DNA of 64,000 nucleotides from NCBI GenBank assembly GCA_002698785.1, contig PAAG01000014.1, positions 124,001 through 188,000 of the forward strand. Reading direction: 5' to 3'. Origin of the DNA: Verrucomicrobiales bacterium (GTDB taxonomy: Bacteria > Verrucomicrobiota > Verrucomicrobiia > Verrucomicrobiales > DEV007). How positions within the stretch are numbered: position 1 is the stretch's first letter; every line of letters starts with the position of its first letter. Below the pieces are notes generated by a model. It searched no databases, was not told the origin of the DNA, and worked only from the letters and a program-made list of their open reading frames with translations. Below are positions 8,326 through 17,979 of the stretch, piece after piece. The translations under genes and the position numbers were made by a program.

Positions 8326-9702
8326 ATGGGAGAAGAAGAGAACAAGAGCCGTCATGTGTTGTATGGAAGCGCCGGAATGGCCGCAGCGGGGATGATCCCG
8401 AGTTCCCGACGCACGGCGAAAAAACCCGAGCCTGATCCAGAACCGGAGGTCGAGCAGGAGGAGGAAATTGAGGACACTCCCATCGAAGAAGAGGTCGAAA
8501 CCACCGAAAGCGCAGAAGAAGCCGCCGAGGACTCGACCGCTGCCGAAGAAGAATCAGAACCTGAGGAAGAACCGACTCCGGAAGAGCCAGAGGTCCAGTT
8601 TACTCGGGCAGGCATTATCGGTCATACCGGCTCAGGCGACTTTGGAATAGGACTCGACAAAGTGTATCAAAGACTGGATGGCGTTCGCCTCGATGCCATC
8701 ACCGACCTCAACGCCGACGCGCTGGAAGACACCCGCTCTCGTATCGGTGCTCCCGCAGGATACTCTGACTACGCCGAGATGCTTGAAAAGGAAGATCTCG
8801 ACTTGGTCTGCGTTGCCTGCGGTTGGCCCGATCAACATTTTCAAATGATCAAGGCCGCTCTAGAGGCGGAAGTGAACGTTTTCACCGAAGTACCTTTTGT
8901 CTCCAGTCTCAAAGAAGCCGACGAGCTGATTTCCCTCGCGGATGAAAAGGCTCTCAAACTCGCCGTGGCTCAACAGTTACGAAGCGATCCCAATTTGCAG
9001 AAATTTCGCGAAGAGTATTCTGAGCTGATCGGAGAACTGCTCGAGCTTCATGTGTTCGGTAACATGGCAGCCAATGCAGGTGGAGAAGACCTGCTTCTCC
9101 ATGGAACTCATTTGTTTGACGTAGTCCGGTGGTTTGCTGGCGAAGTCAGCTATTGCACGTCACAGATTACAAAAGACGGCGCTCCAGCCATTGCAGACGA
9201 TGCCCACCAGTCATCCAATGGGAACTTCGGACTTCTTCTCGGTGATACAATCCGCGCAGAGTTCGTCATGGAATCGGAGATAACGGTCACCTTCCTGTCT
9301 GACGCCCGGATGGCTGATGTGGTAGGTCCGTGGGGAATCGAATTTGTCGGATCAAAGTCGCGGGCGCGGCTGTATGCGGGGCTCCCCCCCGTGATCTCAA
9401 TTCTGAAAAAACCAGATCCAGCTTCCCCCAGCCGAAAGGACAAGTGGTATCAATGGCCGGAAGGACTCGACGAGTATCACGAACCAGTAGACAAATTCAC
9501 CGGTATGGAGGCAGCAAACCGCCGGGTAGTGAAGGATTGGCTGGAATCGATTGAGAACGACAAGGAACCGGCCTGTTCAGCCTTCCAGGCAATGAAGGCA
9601 CTGGAGATGGTTCATGGCGTCTGGCAATCTGGAGCATCGATGAAGCGGGCCTATTTTCCGCTGATAAATCGATTTCATCCCCTCAGTGAAGAATCGCAGT
9701 GA
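8326..9702 (+). CDS. Gfo/Idh/MocA-family oxidoreductase with long acidic N-terminal extension
   Basis: AGIIGHTGSGDFGIGLDKVY Rossmann start, HLFDVVRWFAGE; E/P-rich low-complexity extension before the fold. Confidence 0.82.
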   Translation: MGEEENKSRHVLYGSAGMAAAGMIPSSRRTAKKPEPDPEPEVEQEEEIEDTPIEEEVETTESAEEAAEDSTAAEEESEPEEEPTPEEPEVQFTRAGIIGHTGSGDFGIGLDKVYQRLDGVRLDAITDLNADALEDTRSRIGAPAGYSDYAEMLEKEDLDLVCVACGWPDQHFQMIKAALEAEVNVFTEVPFVSSLKEADELISLADEKALKLAVAQQLRSDPNLQKFREEYSELIGELLELHVFGNMAANAGGEDLLLHGTHLFDVVRWFAGEVSYCTSQITKDGAPAIADDAHQSSNGNFGLLLGDTIRAEFVMESEITVTFLSDARMADVVGPWGIEFVGSKSRARLYAGLPPVISILKKPDPASPSRKDKWYQWPEGLDEYHEPVDKFTGMEAANRRVVKDWLESIENDKEPACSAFQAMKALEMVHGVWQSGASMKRAYFPLINRFHPLSEESQ

Positions 9703-9761
9703 TTTTGGTTTGTGTCCGGCGGATTTTCCTGTTTGATCTCCCCGGAACCTCAGCTGATTTC

Positions 9762-10577
9762 ATGGGCGAACTTTTTGCTAATCCCTTTACCGTAGAAAAC
9801 CTTTTTACCCTCCTGATGCTCGTACTGCTTCAGGCGGTACTGGGCTTCGACAACCTCCTGTATATATCACTGGAGTCTCAGCGGGCGCCCAAGGAGAAGC
9901 AGCCTTATGTCCGAAAGCTTGGGATCAGCGTTGCGATCATCTTGCGGCTGGTTCTACTTCTCGTCCTGTCTCTGCTGATTGATAAAGTAAACGTGAGCCT
10001 GTTTAAGATCGACACGTCTTTCATGCACGGAGACTTCAACGTTCACAGTCTCATCGTGCTGGCTGGTGGCGCCTTCATTATGTATACGGCGGTGAAAGAA
10101 GTCTTCCATATGATCGCCATCCACCCCGAAGAAGGCGAAGGCCACCTTGGAGAAGGCTCGAAGAAATCGGTCGGCAGCGTTATCACGATGATCGTGCTGA
10201 TGAACCTCGTCTTTTCGTTCGATTCGATTTTAAGCGCAATGGCACTGACAAAGAATTTCTACGTTATGGCGACGGCGATAGTCATCGGCGGGATTCTTAT
10301 GATCTGGCTGTCAGATGGAGTTTCCACTTTCTTGAAAAAGAACCGAATGTACGAAGTTCTCGGCCTTTTCATTCTGCTAATTGTTGGAATCATGCTCCTC
10401 ACAGAAGGCGGTCACTTGGCCCACTTGAGCTTCTTCGGCAATGAGGTTCATCAGATGTCGAAAACGACTTTCTATTTTGTCATCGTTGTTCTCGTTCTTA
10501 CCGATATCGTCCAGGGCCGATACCAGAAGAAGCTTCTAGCGAAGCAGGAAAAGGCAAACCCATCCAGGCACGCCTGA
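9762..10577 (+). CDS. TerC-family integral membrane protein
   Basis: QAVLGFDNLLYISLES and LVFSFDSILSAMALT Asp-containing TM motifs; start moved to ATG 9762. Confidence 0.85.
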   Translation: MGELFANPFTVENLFTLLMLVLLQAVLGFDNLLYISLESQRAPKEKQPYVRKLGISVAIILRLVLLLVLSLLIDKVNVSLFKIDTSFMHGDFNVHSLIVLAGGAFIMYTAVKEVFHMIAIHPEEGEGHLGEGSKKSVGSVITMIVLMNLVFSFDSILSAMALTKNFYVMATAIVIGGILMIWLSDGVSTFLKKNRMYEVLGLFILLIVGIMLLTEGGHLAHLSFFGNEVHQMSKTTFYFVIVVLVLTDIVQGRYQKKLLAKQEKANPSRHA

Positions 10578-10627
10578 TCCCCCCACCCCGGAAGGAAGTC
10601 TGACCCTGCAGACTCCACTCTTAAATT

Positions 10628-11857
10628 GTGAAGATGTCTCCCCGAAAGCCGGCGCTCATTTTCATCTTCATTACTCTGTTTCTCGACGTTCTGGGGGTAG
10701 GCTTGATTATCCCCGTCCTGCCAAGCCTGGTAAAAGAGATCCATCCGGGCGGCATAGGGTCCGCCGCTCCCATCTATGGATGGCTGGCAGGATTGTATTC
10801 CTTAATGCAGTTTCTGTTTGCCCCGATTATCGGAAGCCTATCGGATCAATATGGCCGGCGCCCTGTCATTCTCCTTTCCCTGCTCGGCTCCGGGCTGGAC
10901 TACTTTTTACTCGCCTGGGCTCCGAGTCTCGTTTGGCTATTTGTAGGGCGCATAATTTCAGGCATCACCGGTGCCAATTTTTCAGCCGCCTCCGCTTACA
11001 TCGCCGACGTCAGCACGAGAGAAAAGAGATCCGCTAATTTTGGAATCATCGGGGCGGCATTCGGCCTTGGCTTTGTCTGTGGCCCTGCGCTTGGCGGTTG
11101 GATAGGCGGCGAGTTCGGATTGCGTGCTCCATTTATTGCAGCTGGAGTGATCACACTCCTGAACTGGCTCTATGGGCTCTTCATACTCCCGGAATCCCTG
11201 AAGCCAGAAAACAAGCGTCCCTTCAAGTGGAGACGATCGAATCCCGGCCACTCGCTCATTCACCTCCTGAAAAAGAACTCGGTCCTGATGCTCGCCAGTT
11301 CCTTTTTCATCTCCACACTGGCTCATCAAGTCTACCCTGCCATCTGGGTCCTATACACCGCCTATCGCTACGAATGGGGACCGCGGCAAACAGGTCTCTC
11401 ACTCGCCCTTGTCGGATTGATGGCTGCCATAGTTCAAGGTGGATTGGCCCGCCGCATCATACCAAAACTCGGGGAGAAAACGTCAGCGGTCGTCGGATTC
11501 ACGGTTATGGCGATTGCATTGTCAGGCTATGCGATTGCTTCAGAGGGCTGGATGATTTATCCCATAATCGTGTTCGGATCCTTCTCAGGTATCGCAGTGC
11601 CGGCCATCCAGGGAATGATTTCGAAAAGCTTTGGCGATGATGAACAAGGCCGAATCCAGGGCTCGCTCACAAGCCTCCAGAGCATTGCTGGATTCCTCGG
11701 CCCAATTATGGCCACCGCTGTCTTCGGCTATTTTATCGGAAACTCTGTGCCTGTTCAGATTCCCGGTGCTCCGTTTTTCCTGAGCTCTCTTCTCACTCTC
11801 CTCGCTGCAGGCCTGGCCGCATCGTCGCCAAGGATCATTTCGCGCTCCGCGGAGTAG
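10628..11857 (+). CDS. MFS transporter, TetA-like 12-TM subfamily
   Basis: GVGLIIPVLPSL, GSLSDQYGRRPVILLSLLGSGLDYFLLAWAPSLVWLFVGRIISGITGAN; GTG start. Confidence 0.9.
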   Translation: MKMSPRKPALIFIFITLFLDVLGVGLIIPVLPSLVKEIHPGGIGSAAPIYGWLAGLYSLMQFLFAPIIGSLSDQYGRRPVILLSLLGSGLDYFLLAWAPSLVWLFVGRIISGITGANFSAASAYIADVSTREKRSANFGIIGAAFGLGFVCGPALGGWIGGEFGLRAPFIAAGVITLLNWLYGLFILPESLKPENKRPFKWRRSNPGHSLIHLLKKNSVLMLASSFFISTLAHQVYPAIWVLYTAYRYEWGPRQTGLSLALVGLMAAIVQGGLARRIIPKLGEKTSAVVGFTVMAIALSGYAIASEGWMIYPIIVFGSFSGIAVPAIQGMISKSFGDDEQGRIQGSLTSLQSIAGFLGPIMATAVFGYFIGNSVPVQIPGAPFFLSSLLTLLAAGLAASSPRIISRSAE

Positions 11858-12004
11858 TCACCGCCTTCTCACAACGGATGCATTGATCTCGACCTCTTCT
11901 TGTGTTTCTGTTAGTGTCATAGGGAGCAATCCATTTAATAGTGAGCATGACAGAAGAAAAACCACCCTCTTCCCTCTGATTACAAAAGAGTTACACGAGA
12001 AATA

Positions 12005-12034
12005 ATGGGAAACGAAAACCCTATCGTTTCCCAT
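12005..12034. repeat. Perfect inverted repeat, 11-bp arms (possible terminator or operator)
   Basis: ATGGGAAACGA-AAACCCTA-TCGTTTCCCAT between the MFS gene and the glycosidase-like gene. Confidence 0.6.
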
Positions 12035-12165
12035 CATTTTCCTAACCCGACCTGCGAATGGATATTTTCCACCCGATTCAAAGTCCCACTTGTGTTTCAC
12101 CCCGGTAAGAACTTATTGAGGTTTAGCGGTACGATTCGTGCATTTCCTTCACGCAGGCCCTCCCC

Positions 12166-14835
12166 ATGAACGACTATCATCTCGCCGCACTCAACGATCC
12201 GGAATCCAAGCGCCTGAAGCAGGATCCGCTCAAGCGCACCAACTGGAAACTCTGGGGGCCTTACCTCTCGGAGCGGCAATGGGGAACGGTTCGCGAAGAC
12301 TATTCGGCCAACTCAGACGCTTGGGGAAGTTTCCCTCGAGAACATGCACCTGCTCGAGCCTACCGGTGGGGTGAAGATGGCCTCATGGGCTGGTGCGACC
12401 GATATTGCCGACTATGCTTTTCTGTTTCGCTCTGGAATGGAAAAGACACCGTCCTCAAAGAAAGGCTCTTTGGACTCTCCAACCACGAGGGAAATCATGG
12501 CGAGGACGTAAAGGAGCTCTACTACTACCTCGACTCCACGCCTACGCACTCATTTGCCCGTTCGCTCTACAAATATCCTCACAATGCCTTCCCCTACGAT
12601 GATCTGATCGAAGTGAATGGAAAGCGCACTCGCAACGATCCTGAATACGAAATCGAAGACACAGGCATTTTCGATGAAGACAGATATTTCGATGTGGAGA
12701 CAACGTACGCAAAGGGAGGTCCGGAGGATTTGTTGATTATCGTTCAGGTGACCAATCATGGCCCCGAGCCAGCTCCAATCCACGTATTGCCCACCCTATG
12801 GTTTCGAAACACCTGGTCATGGGGCAGAGACGGAGAAGACATGACGGGGCGGCCAGACATCAGACTGGAGAACGGGGCGCTTGTCACCAGTCACGACACC
12901 CTACCCTCCTACCAGTTCATGGTGGAAGACGAAGCCGAGGTCTGGTTTACAGAGAACGAGACCAATCCCGAGCTTTGGAATCCACTCGCGAAATCTAAGC
13001 CTCCTACCTCTACGAAAGATGCAATCTCCAGGGCGCTTTTGAAGAAAGAGCTTTTCGCATTGAAGCAGGAGACAAACGGAACCAAGGCAGCCGTGGTGTT
13101 CCACCGAACCGTCCCCGCCGGGGAATCAATACAATTCAGACTTCGGTTGAGCAGAAAAGACCTCGCGCCGAACCCCGAAAACGCATTTGGTGAAGACTTC
13201 GCAACCATCGTCGAAAAACGACGAGATGAAGCGAATACTTTTTACCATGTTCGGAAACCTGAATTCGTTTCTGAACAGGAGCAGGATGTTTATCGAAAAG
13301 CTTCTGCAGGGTTGCTCTGGACGAAGCAGTTTTACCACTTCGTCGTCAACGACTGGCTCGATGGCGACCCCGACAATCCTGCGCCGCCTGAGCGGAAGCA
13401 CGGCCGGAACAGTGGATGGAATCACCTGTTCAACCGAGACATCATCAGCATGCCGGACAAGTGGGAATATCCTTGGTATGCAGCGTGGGACCTTGCCTTT
13501 CACGTGCTCCCACTGGCAGAGATCGATCCACACTTTGCCAAGAGGCAGCTTACCCTTTTCCTTCGAGAATGGTATATGCATCCCAACGGGCAACTGCCCG
13601 CATACGAGTGGAATTTCAGCGATACTAATCCACCGGTTCACGCCTGGGCAGTGTGGAGGGTCTACAAACTGGCAGAAGCGAGAGGAGATCGTGACTTAGC
13701 TTTTCTCTCCTCCGCTTTCCAGAAACTGCTGATGAATTTCACCTGGTGGGTCAATCGCACGGACAAGCGAGGCAACAATCTCTTCTCTGGCGGGTTCCTT
13801 GGTCTGGACAACATCGGTGTTTTCGATCGATCACGAGGATTGCCATCAGGCGGTATTCTGGAACAGGCCGACGGCACGGGCTGGATGGCTTTCTACTGCA
13901 CTACAATGCTGGCCATTGCCATTGAACTGGCCGAGGAAGACCGAGCCTACGAAGATATGGCCTCCAAGTTCTTCGAGCACTTCGTGACGATTACGCTATC
14001 CATCAATGGCCATGGCAGGCACGCGGGATTGTGGTGTAAAGAAGACCAGTTCTACTATGATTGGGTGGTCGATGACAAAGGCCGTAGGCCCATCGCTGTC
14101 AGGTCCTTGGTGGGTCTACTGCCCTTGATTGCGGTGGAAATCCTCGACCAGAGACATATCGAACCGCTCACAGGATTCATGGAGCGAACCAACTGGTTTC
14201 TCGATCACCGAAAGCATTTGGCTGATTCAGTATCGTCACTTAGCGATAATGGTGACATGCGTCTATTATCCTGCTGTTCCAAGGAAAGACTGACGAAAAT
14301 CCTCGAGTATCTCTTCGACGAAGACGAATTTCTTTCACCATTTGGATTTCGCTCCCTGTCAAAATATCACGAAGAGAATCCCTTCACCCTCAAGCTCGGA
14401 GAGAACACTCACTCCATTGCATATTCACCGGGAGAGTCCAATTCCCCCATGTTCGGTGGAAATTCGAATTGGCGGGGCCCCATCTGGTTTCCCACGAATT
14501 ACCTTCTGATTGAAGCCCTCCAACGATACCACCATTTTTACGGAGACAGTTTCACCGTGGAGTTTCCTACCGGCTCTGGGAACAGAATTACGCTCGGCGA
14601 AGCCGCCAATCACATGTCCCAGCGCCTGATTTCTCTCTTTCTCGTAAATCAGGAGACCGGACAAAGACCTTCTGAAGGTCTTTCACGCCTGCACACAGCC
14701 TCATCTGGAAAAGAGCCGCTTCTTCACTTTTACGAGTACTTCCATGCTGAGACGGGAAAAGGTCTTGGAGCCAGTCACCAGACAGGTTGGACAGCTTTGG
14801 TAAGTCGCCTGATCCACAAGTCCTGGACCGATTGA
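12166..14835 (+). CDS. MGH1/GH63-like glycoside hydrolase
   Basis: 889 aa, (alpha/alpha)6-type motifs: WEYPWYAAWDLAFHVLPLAEIDP, GWMAFYC, FGGNSNWRGPIWFPTNYLLIEAL. Confidence 0.85.
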   Translation: MNDYHLAALNDPESKRLKQDPLKRTNWKLWGPYLSERQWGTVREDYSANSDAWGSFPREHAPARAYRWGEDGLMGWCDRYCRLCFSVSLWNGKDTVLKERLFGLSNHEGNHGEDVKELYYYLDSTPTHSFARSLYKYPHNAFPYDDLIEVNGKRTRNDPEYEIEDTGIFDEDRYFDVETTYAKGGPEDLLIIVQVTNHGPEPAPIHVLPTLWFRNTWSWGRDGEDMTGRPDIRLENGALVTSHDTLPSYQFMVEDEAEVWFTENETNPELWNPLAKSKPPTSTKDAISRALLKKELFALKQETNGTKAAVVFHRTVPAGESIQFRLRLSRKDLAPNPENAFGEDFATIVEKRRDEANTFYHVRKPEFVSEQEQDVYRKASAGLLWTKQFYHFVVNDWLDGDPDNPAPPERKHGRNSGWNHLFNRDIISMPDKWEYPWYAAWDLAFHVLPLAEIDPHFAKRQLTLFLREWYMHPNGQLPAYEWNFSDTNPPVHAWAVWRVYKLAEARGDRDLAFLSSAFQKLLMNFTWWVNRTDKRGNNLFSGGFLGLDNIGVFDRSRGLPSGGILEQADGTGWMAFYCTTMLAIAIELAEEDRAYEDMASKFFEHFVTITLSINGHGRHAGLWCKEDQFYYDWVVDDKGRRPIAVRSLVGLLPLIAVEILDQRHIEPLTGFMERTNWFLDHRKHLADSVSSLSDNGDMRLLSCCSKERLTKILEYLFDEDEFLSPFGFRSLSKYHEENPFTLKLGENTHSIAYSPGESNSPMFGGNSNWRGPIWFPTNYLLIEALQRYHHFYGDSFTVEFPTGSGNRITLGEAANHMSQRLISLFLVNQETGQRPSEGLSRLHTASSGKEPLLHFYEYFHAETGKGLGASHQTGWTALVSRLIHKSWTD

Positions 14836-14908
14836 TAGATCCTTGACCTGAGAAATGTGCTTGGTTTTGCAGAAACAGGCAGAAAACAGCAGAAAAACGC
14901 ACTCAGAC

Positions 14909-14954
14909 CCACATGTTGTGGTGTTTTTCAAATTGACACCCCAACATATTGTTG
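14909..14954 (+). promoter_or_regulatory. Candidate paired NrdR-type operators flanking a TTGACA -35-like element
   Basis: CCACA-TGT-TGTGG (14909-14921) and CAACA-TAT-TGTTG (14942-14954), centres 33 bp apart, TTGACA at 14933, upstream of nrdR. Confidence 0.45.
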
Positions 14955-15009
14955 CAACTCTAAGAATAGAGTCGCACATTTGCTCACCTAACCGCTCTGC
15001 CGCCCCGTC

Positions 15010-15510
15010 ATGCGTTGCATCAAGTGTAACAGCCTGGAAGATAAAGTTATTGATTCCCGCCTATCGAAGGATGGCTTTTCCATCCGCCGTCGGCGGGAGT
15101 GTCTTGATTGCGGACATCGCTTCACCACATACGAACAGGTGGAGCGCCGCGACGTGCTGGTAGTGAAGCGTGATAATACTCGAGAACCCTTTAAGCGCGA
15201 GAAACTTCTCAGTGGATTGGTAAAGGCCTGTGAAAAGCGCCCCGTGCCAATCGAAGTGCTTGAAAATGCCGTCGATGAGATCGTGAATGAACTCACTTCG
15301 GACAACTTGAAGGAGATCCCGAGTCGCTCCATTGGCCCACTGGTGATGGTGCGACTTCAGAAGATCGACCCTGTTGCCTTCGTCCGCTACGCATCCGTCT
15401 ACCGCCAATTCCAAGACGTGGGTGAATTCAGCGAGGTAATCGAGTCGCTCGAAAACATTCCGATGGATAACCTGCTTCAGCCTGAGCTCTTCGACGCAGA
15501 GAAGAACTGA
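15010..15510 (+). CDS. nrdR: Transcriptional regulator NrdR
   Basis: MRCIKCNSLEDKVIDSRLSKDGFSIRRRRECLDCGHRFTTYEQVE zinc ribbon plus ATP-cone. Confidence 0.97.
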   Translation: MRCIKCNSLEDKVIDSRLSKDGFSIRRRRECLDCGHRFTTYEQVERRDVLVVKRDNTREPFKREKLLSGLVKACEKRPVPIEVLENAVDEIVNELTSDNLKEIPSRSIGPLVMVRLQKIDPVAFVRYASVYRQFQDVGEFSEVIESLENIPMDNLLQPELFDAEKN

Positions 15511-15580
15511 TTTTGGATCCTGTATCCCCCGTAAAACACAACACACACAAACAAACCGTTACCCCTCACAAAGCTAACCC

Positions 15581-16144
15581 ATGATTGCCCTCCCGCACGC
15601 ACTCCCCTTTATACGAATTGGCTCCTCCAGCCTTGCTCTGTGCAAGACTGAATGGCTGACCGAAACGTTGACCAACGCCACAGAAGGAACAGACGTTCCC
15701 GGCTGGATGGCTGAGGACATCTCCCGTGGAGTGGAAAGTTACCTCGTGAATCATTACCGCGGCAGCGTAATTGATTCTGAGGAGTTGTTCGATCGAATCG
15801 AAAAGACTCTCTCCACTCTCGGGCTCAATCAGGTTGCAGCCAATATCGACAAGACGCCTCCTCCCGTTCGCATTTCCTTGAATGAGCTCGCTCGCCGCGC
15901 AGGTTCCGGCTATGAACTGGTTTTCTTCCAGTTGCTCGGGCAGCAGCTTCAATCTGCCCTTTTCGGCGGTGCCCAAAGGCTCGAATTCTACGGCATGCGT
16001 TCGTGCGTAAAACGAATGACCTCCACACGAAAGTGGTCTTCTCGTTGTGACAAATTGCGTGAGGAAATCGATGGATGTATCGAACGGTTTCGCGAAGAAG
16101 CCGCGCTTCTGAATCCGGAACTCACTGTTGTGATTGCTTCTTAA
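15581..16144 (+). CDS. Hypothetical protein with an ATP-cone-like segment
   Basis: WLTETLTNATEGTDVPGWMAEDISRGVESYLVNHYRGSVIDSEELFDRIEKTLSTLGL; directly follows nrdR. Confidence 0.75.
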   Translation: MIALPHALPFIRIGSSSLALCKTEWLTETLTNATEGTDVPGWMAEDISRGVESYLVNHYRGSVIDSEELFDRIEKTLSTLGLNQVAANIDKTPPPVRISLNELARRAGSGYELVFFQLLGQQLQSALFGGAQRLEFYGMRSCVKRMTSTRKWSSRCDKLREEIDGCIERFREEAALLNPELTVVIAS

Positions 16145-16159
16145 CTTGTCTTTCTCAGT

Positions 16160-16504
16160 ATGACATTATTTGAGAAAATCATCGCTCGAGAAATTCCCGC
16201 AGACATCGTCTACGAGGATGATCGCGCTCTGGCCTTCAAAGACATATCTCCCCAGGCTCCCACACATATCCTTGTAATTCCCAAAAAGCCTATCCCTCGT
16301 GTCGGAGAGGCCGCTGAAGAAGACGAGGCGCTACTTGGTCATTTGCTGCTCACAGCAGGAAAAGTCGCTACCGACCTTGGCATCAATAGCCAGGATGAGG
16401 GTTTCCGCCTCGTGATCAACAACGGGTCACAGGGAGGAGAAGCTGTTCCCCACCTTCACATCCACCTCCTCTCCGGCCGACAGATGAATTGGCCTCCTGG
16501 TTAG
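16160..16504 (+). CDS. HIT-family (histidine triad) protein
   Basis: [45 protein letters not shown]...[23 protein letters not shown]. Confidence 0.97.
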   Translation: MTLFEKIIAREIPADIVYEDDRALAFKDISPQAPTHILVIPKKPIPRVGEAAEEDEALLGHLLLTAGKVATDLGINSQDEGFRLVINNGSQGGEAVPHLHIHLLSGRQMNWPPG

Positions 16505-16574
16505 GAAATTCGCATTCTGCCAAATTTTCGGAATATCGACTTGGGCTTACTCAATTCATCGATATGATGGCCTA

Positions 16575-17030
16575 GTGACTCAAGAATCGAATTCCCTTCA
16601 AGTAATCGGGTGGAGAGAGTGGCTATCATTGCCCAGTCTCGGAATCGACCATATCAAGGCAAAGGTGGACACCGGTGCCCGAACGTCTGCGCTGCATACC
16701 TTCGGGCTCGAAATTTACGAGAGTGACGAAGGCATTTCCCGCGTGAAGTTTCGTGTGCATCCGCTGCAAGATAACGAAGATTTCGTCGTGGAATGCGATT
16801 GCCCTGTTGCCAATCAGAAATCCGTTAAGGACTCGGGCGGTCACGAAGAAATTCGCCCTTTTATCAAGATCCCTATCACACTCGGCCCAAAGACCTGGGA
16901 AGCTGAAGTCAGCCTGACAAACCGAGACAACATGAAGTTTCGGATGCTGCTTGGTCGGACCGCCATGAGGGGCCACTACCTGGTGCACCCAGGCATCTCC
17001 TACCAGATTGGAACTGAACCAAATTTGTAA
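16575..17030 (+). CDS. Retropepsin-like putative ATP-dependent zinc protease (RimB/RloA2-like)
   Basis: IKAKVDTGARTSALHTFG active-site motif and LLGRTAMRGHYLVHPG; GTG start. Confidence 0.88.
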   Translation: MTQESNSLQVIGWREWLSLPSLGIDHIKAKVDTGARTSALHTFGLEIYESDEGISRVKFRVHPLQDNEDFVVECDCPVANQKSVKDSGGHEEIRPFIKIPITLGPKTWEAEVSLTNRDNMKFRMLLGRTAMRGHYLVHPGISYQIGTEPNL

Positions 17031-17051
17031 GTCTCCCGTAACCATTTCCCA

Positions 17052-17966
17052 ATGAAAATCGCCATCCTCTCCCGTAACAAAAAACTTTATTCAACAAATT
17101 CCCTATACGAGGCAGGCATAAGGCGTGGTCACGACGTTCGTGTGATCGACTACCTACGTTGCCATATGGAGATCACGTCTCTCCGCCCTAGCATTTACCT
17201 TGGTGATGAAAAACTCTCAGGCTTCGACGCCGTCATTCCAAGAATCGGCGCCACCTACACCTTTTTCGGCTGCGCCGTCGTAAGGCAGTTTGAAATGATG
17301 GGCGTCTACAGCGTCAATGAGTCCGTCGCCATCTCAAGATCTCGCGACAAGCTACGAAGCCTCCAATTGCTCGCCCGACGTGGAATCGGCCTACCGGTAA
17401 CCACATTCGCACATGATCCTCGCGCTACTGAGCAAATCATCAAACACGTGGGCGGAGCTCCTGTGGTGATTAAGCTGCTCGAGGGAACTCAGGGAGTCGG
17501 CGTTGTCCTTGCCGAGACAAAAAAGGCAGCAGAATCTGTCATCGAAGCATTCCGAGGTCTCAACGCAAACATCCTAGCACAGGAGTTCATCAAAGAAGCG
17601 GGCGGAGCCGATATCCGTTGTTTTGTCGTGGGCGGCAAGGTTGTTGCAGCGATCAAGCGACAAGGAAAGGATGGCGAATTCCGCTCGAATCTCCACCGTG
17701 GCGGAAGCGCCTCGATCGTCCGAATCACACCAGAGGAGCGATCCACAGCCACTCGTGCCGCAAAGATCATGGGTCTGAACGTGGCCGGTGTTGACCTTCT
17801 CCGTTCAAACCATGGCCCAGTGGTTATGGAAGTAAATTCTTCTCCGGGTCTGGAGGGCATTGAAACCGCCACCGGAAAAGATGTTGCAGGAATGATCATC
17901 GAACTGATCGAGAAACATTCTGATAAATCGACAGAGTCGAAGACCCGGACCCGCGGTAAAGGGTAG
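17052..17966 (+). CDS. rimK: RimK-family ATP-grasp alpha-L-glutamate ligase
   Basis: [37 protein letters not shown]...; ATP-grasp motifs [35 protein letters not shown]. Confidence 0.93.
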   Translation: MKIAILSRNKKLYSTNSLYEAGIRRGHDVRVIDYLRCHMEITSLRPSIYLGDEKLSGFDAVIPRIGATYTFFGCAVVRQFEMMGVYSVNESVAISRSRDKLRSLQLLARRGIGLPVTTFAHDPRATEQIIKHVGGAPVVIKLLEGTQGVGVVLAETKKAAESVIEAFRGLNANILAQEFIKEAGGADIRCFVVGGKVVAAIKRQGKDGEFRSNLHRGGSASIVRITPEERSTATRAAKIMGLNVAGVDLLRSNHGPVVMEVNSSPGLEGIETATGKDVAGMIIELIEKHSDKSTESKTRTRGKG

Positions 17967-17979
17967 TGTTCCAAAAGCG

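Noticed and set aside
8410-8600. GAA/GAG-rich low-complexity DNA as a possible tandem repeat
   Set aside because: Repeat units are irregular; explained by an acidic coding region.
11858-12100. 80-aa minus-strand ORF between the MFS and glycosidase genes
   Set aside because: No signal of a family and it spans the 12005-12034 palindrome; more likely intergenic.
16533-16565. ATATCGA...TCGATAT 7-bp inverted repeat upstream of the retropepsin gene
   Set aside because: Short AT-rich arms with a 19-bp spacer; could easily be chance.
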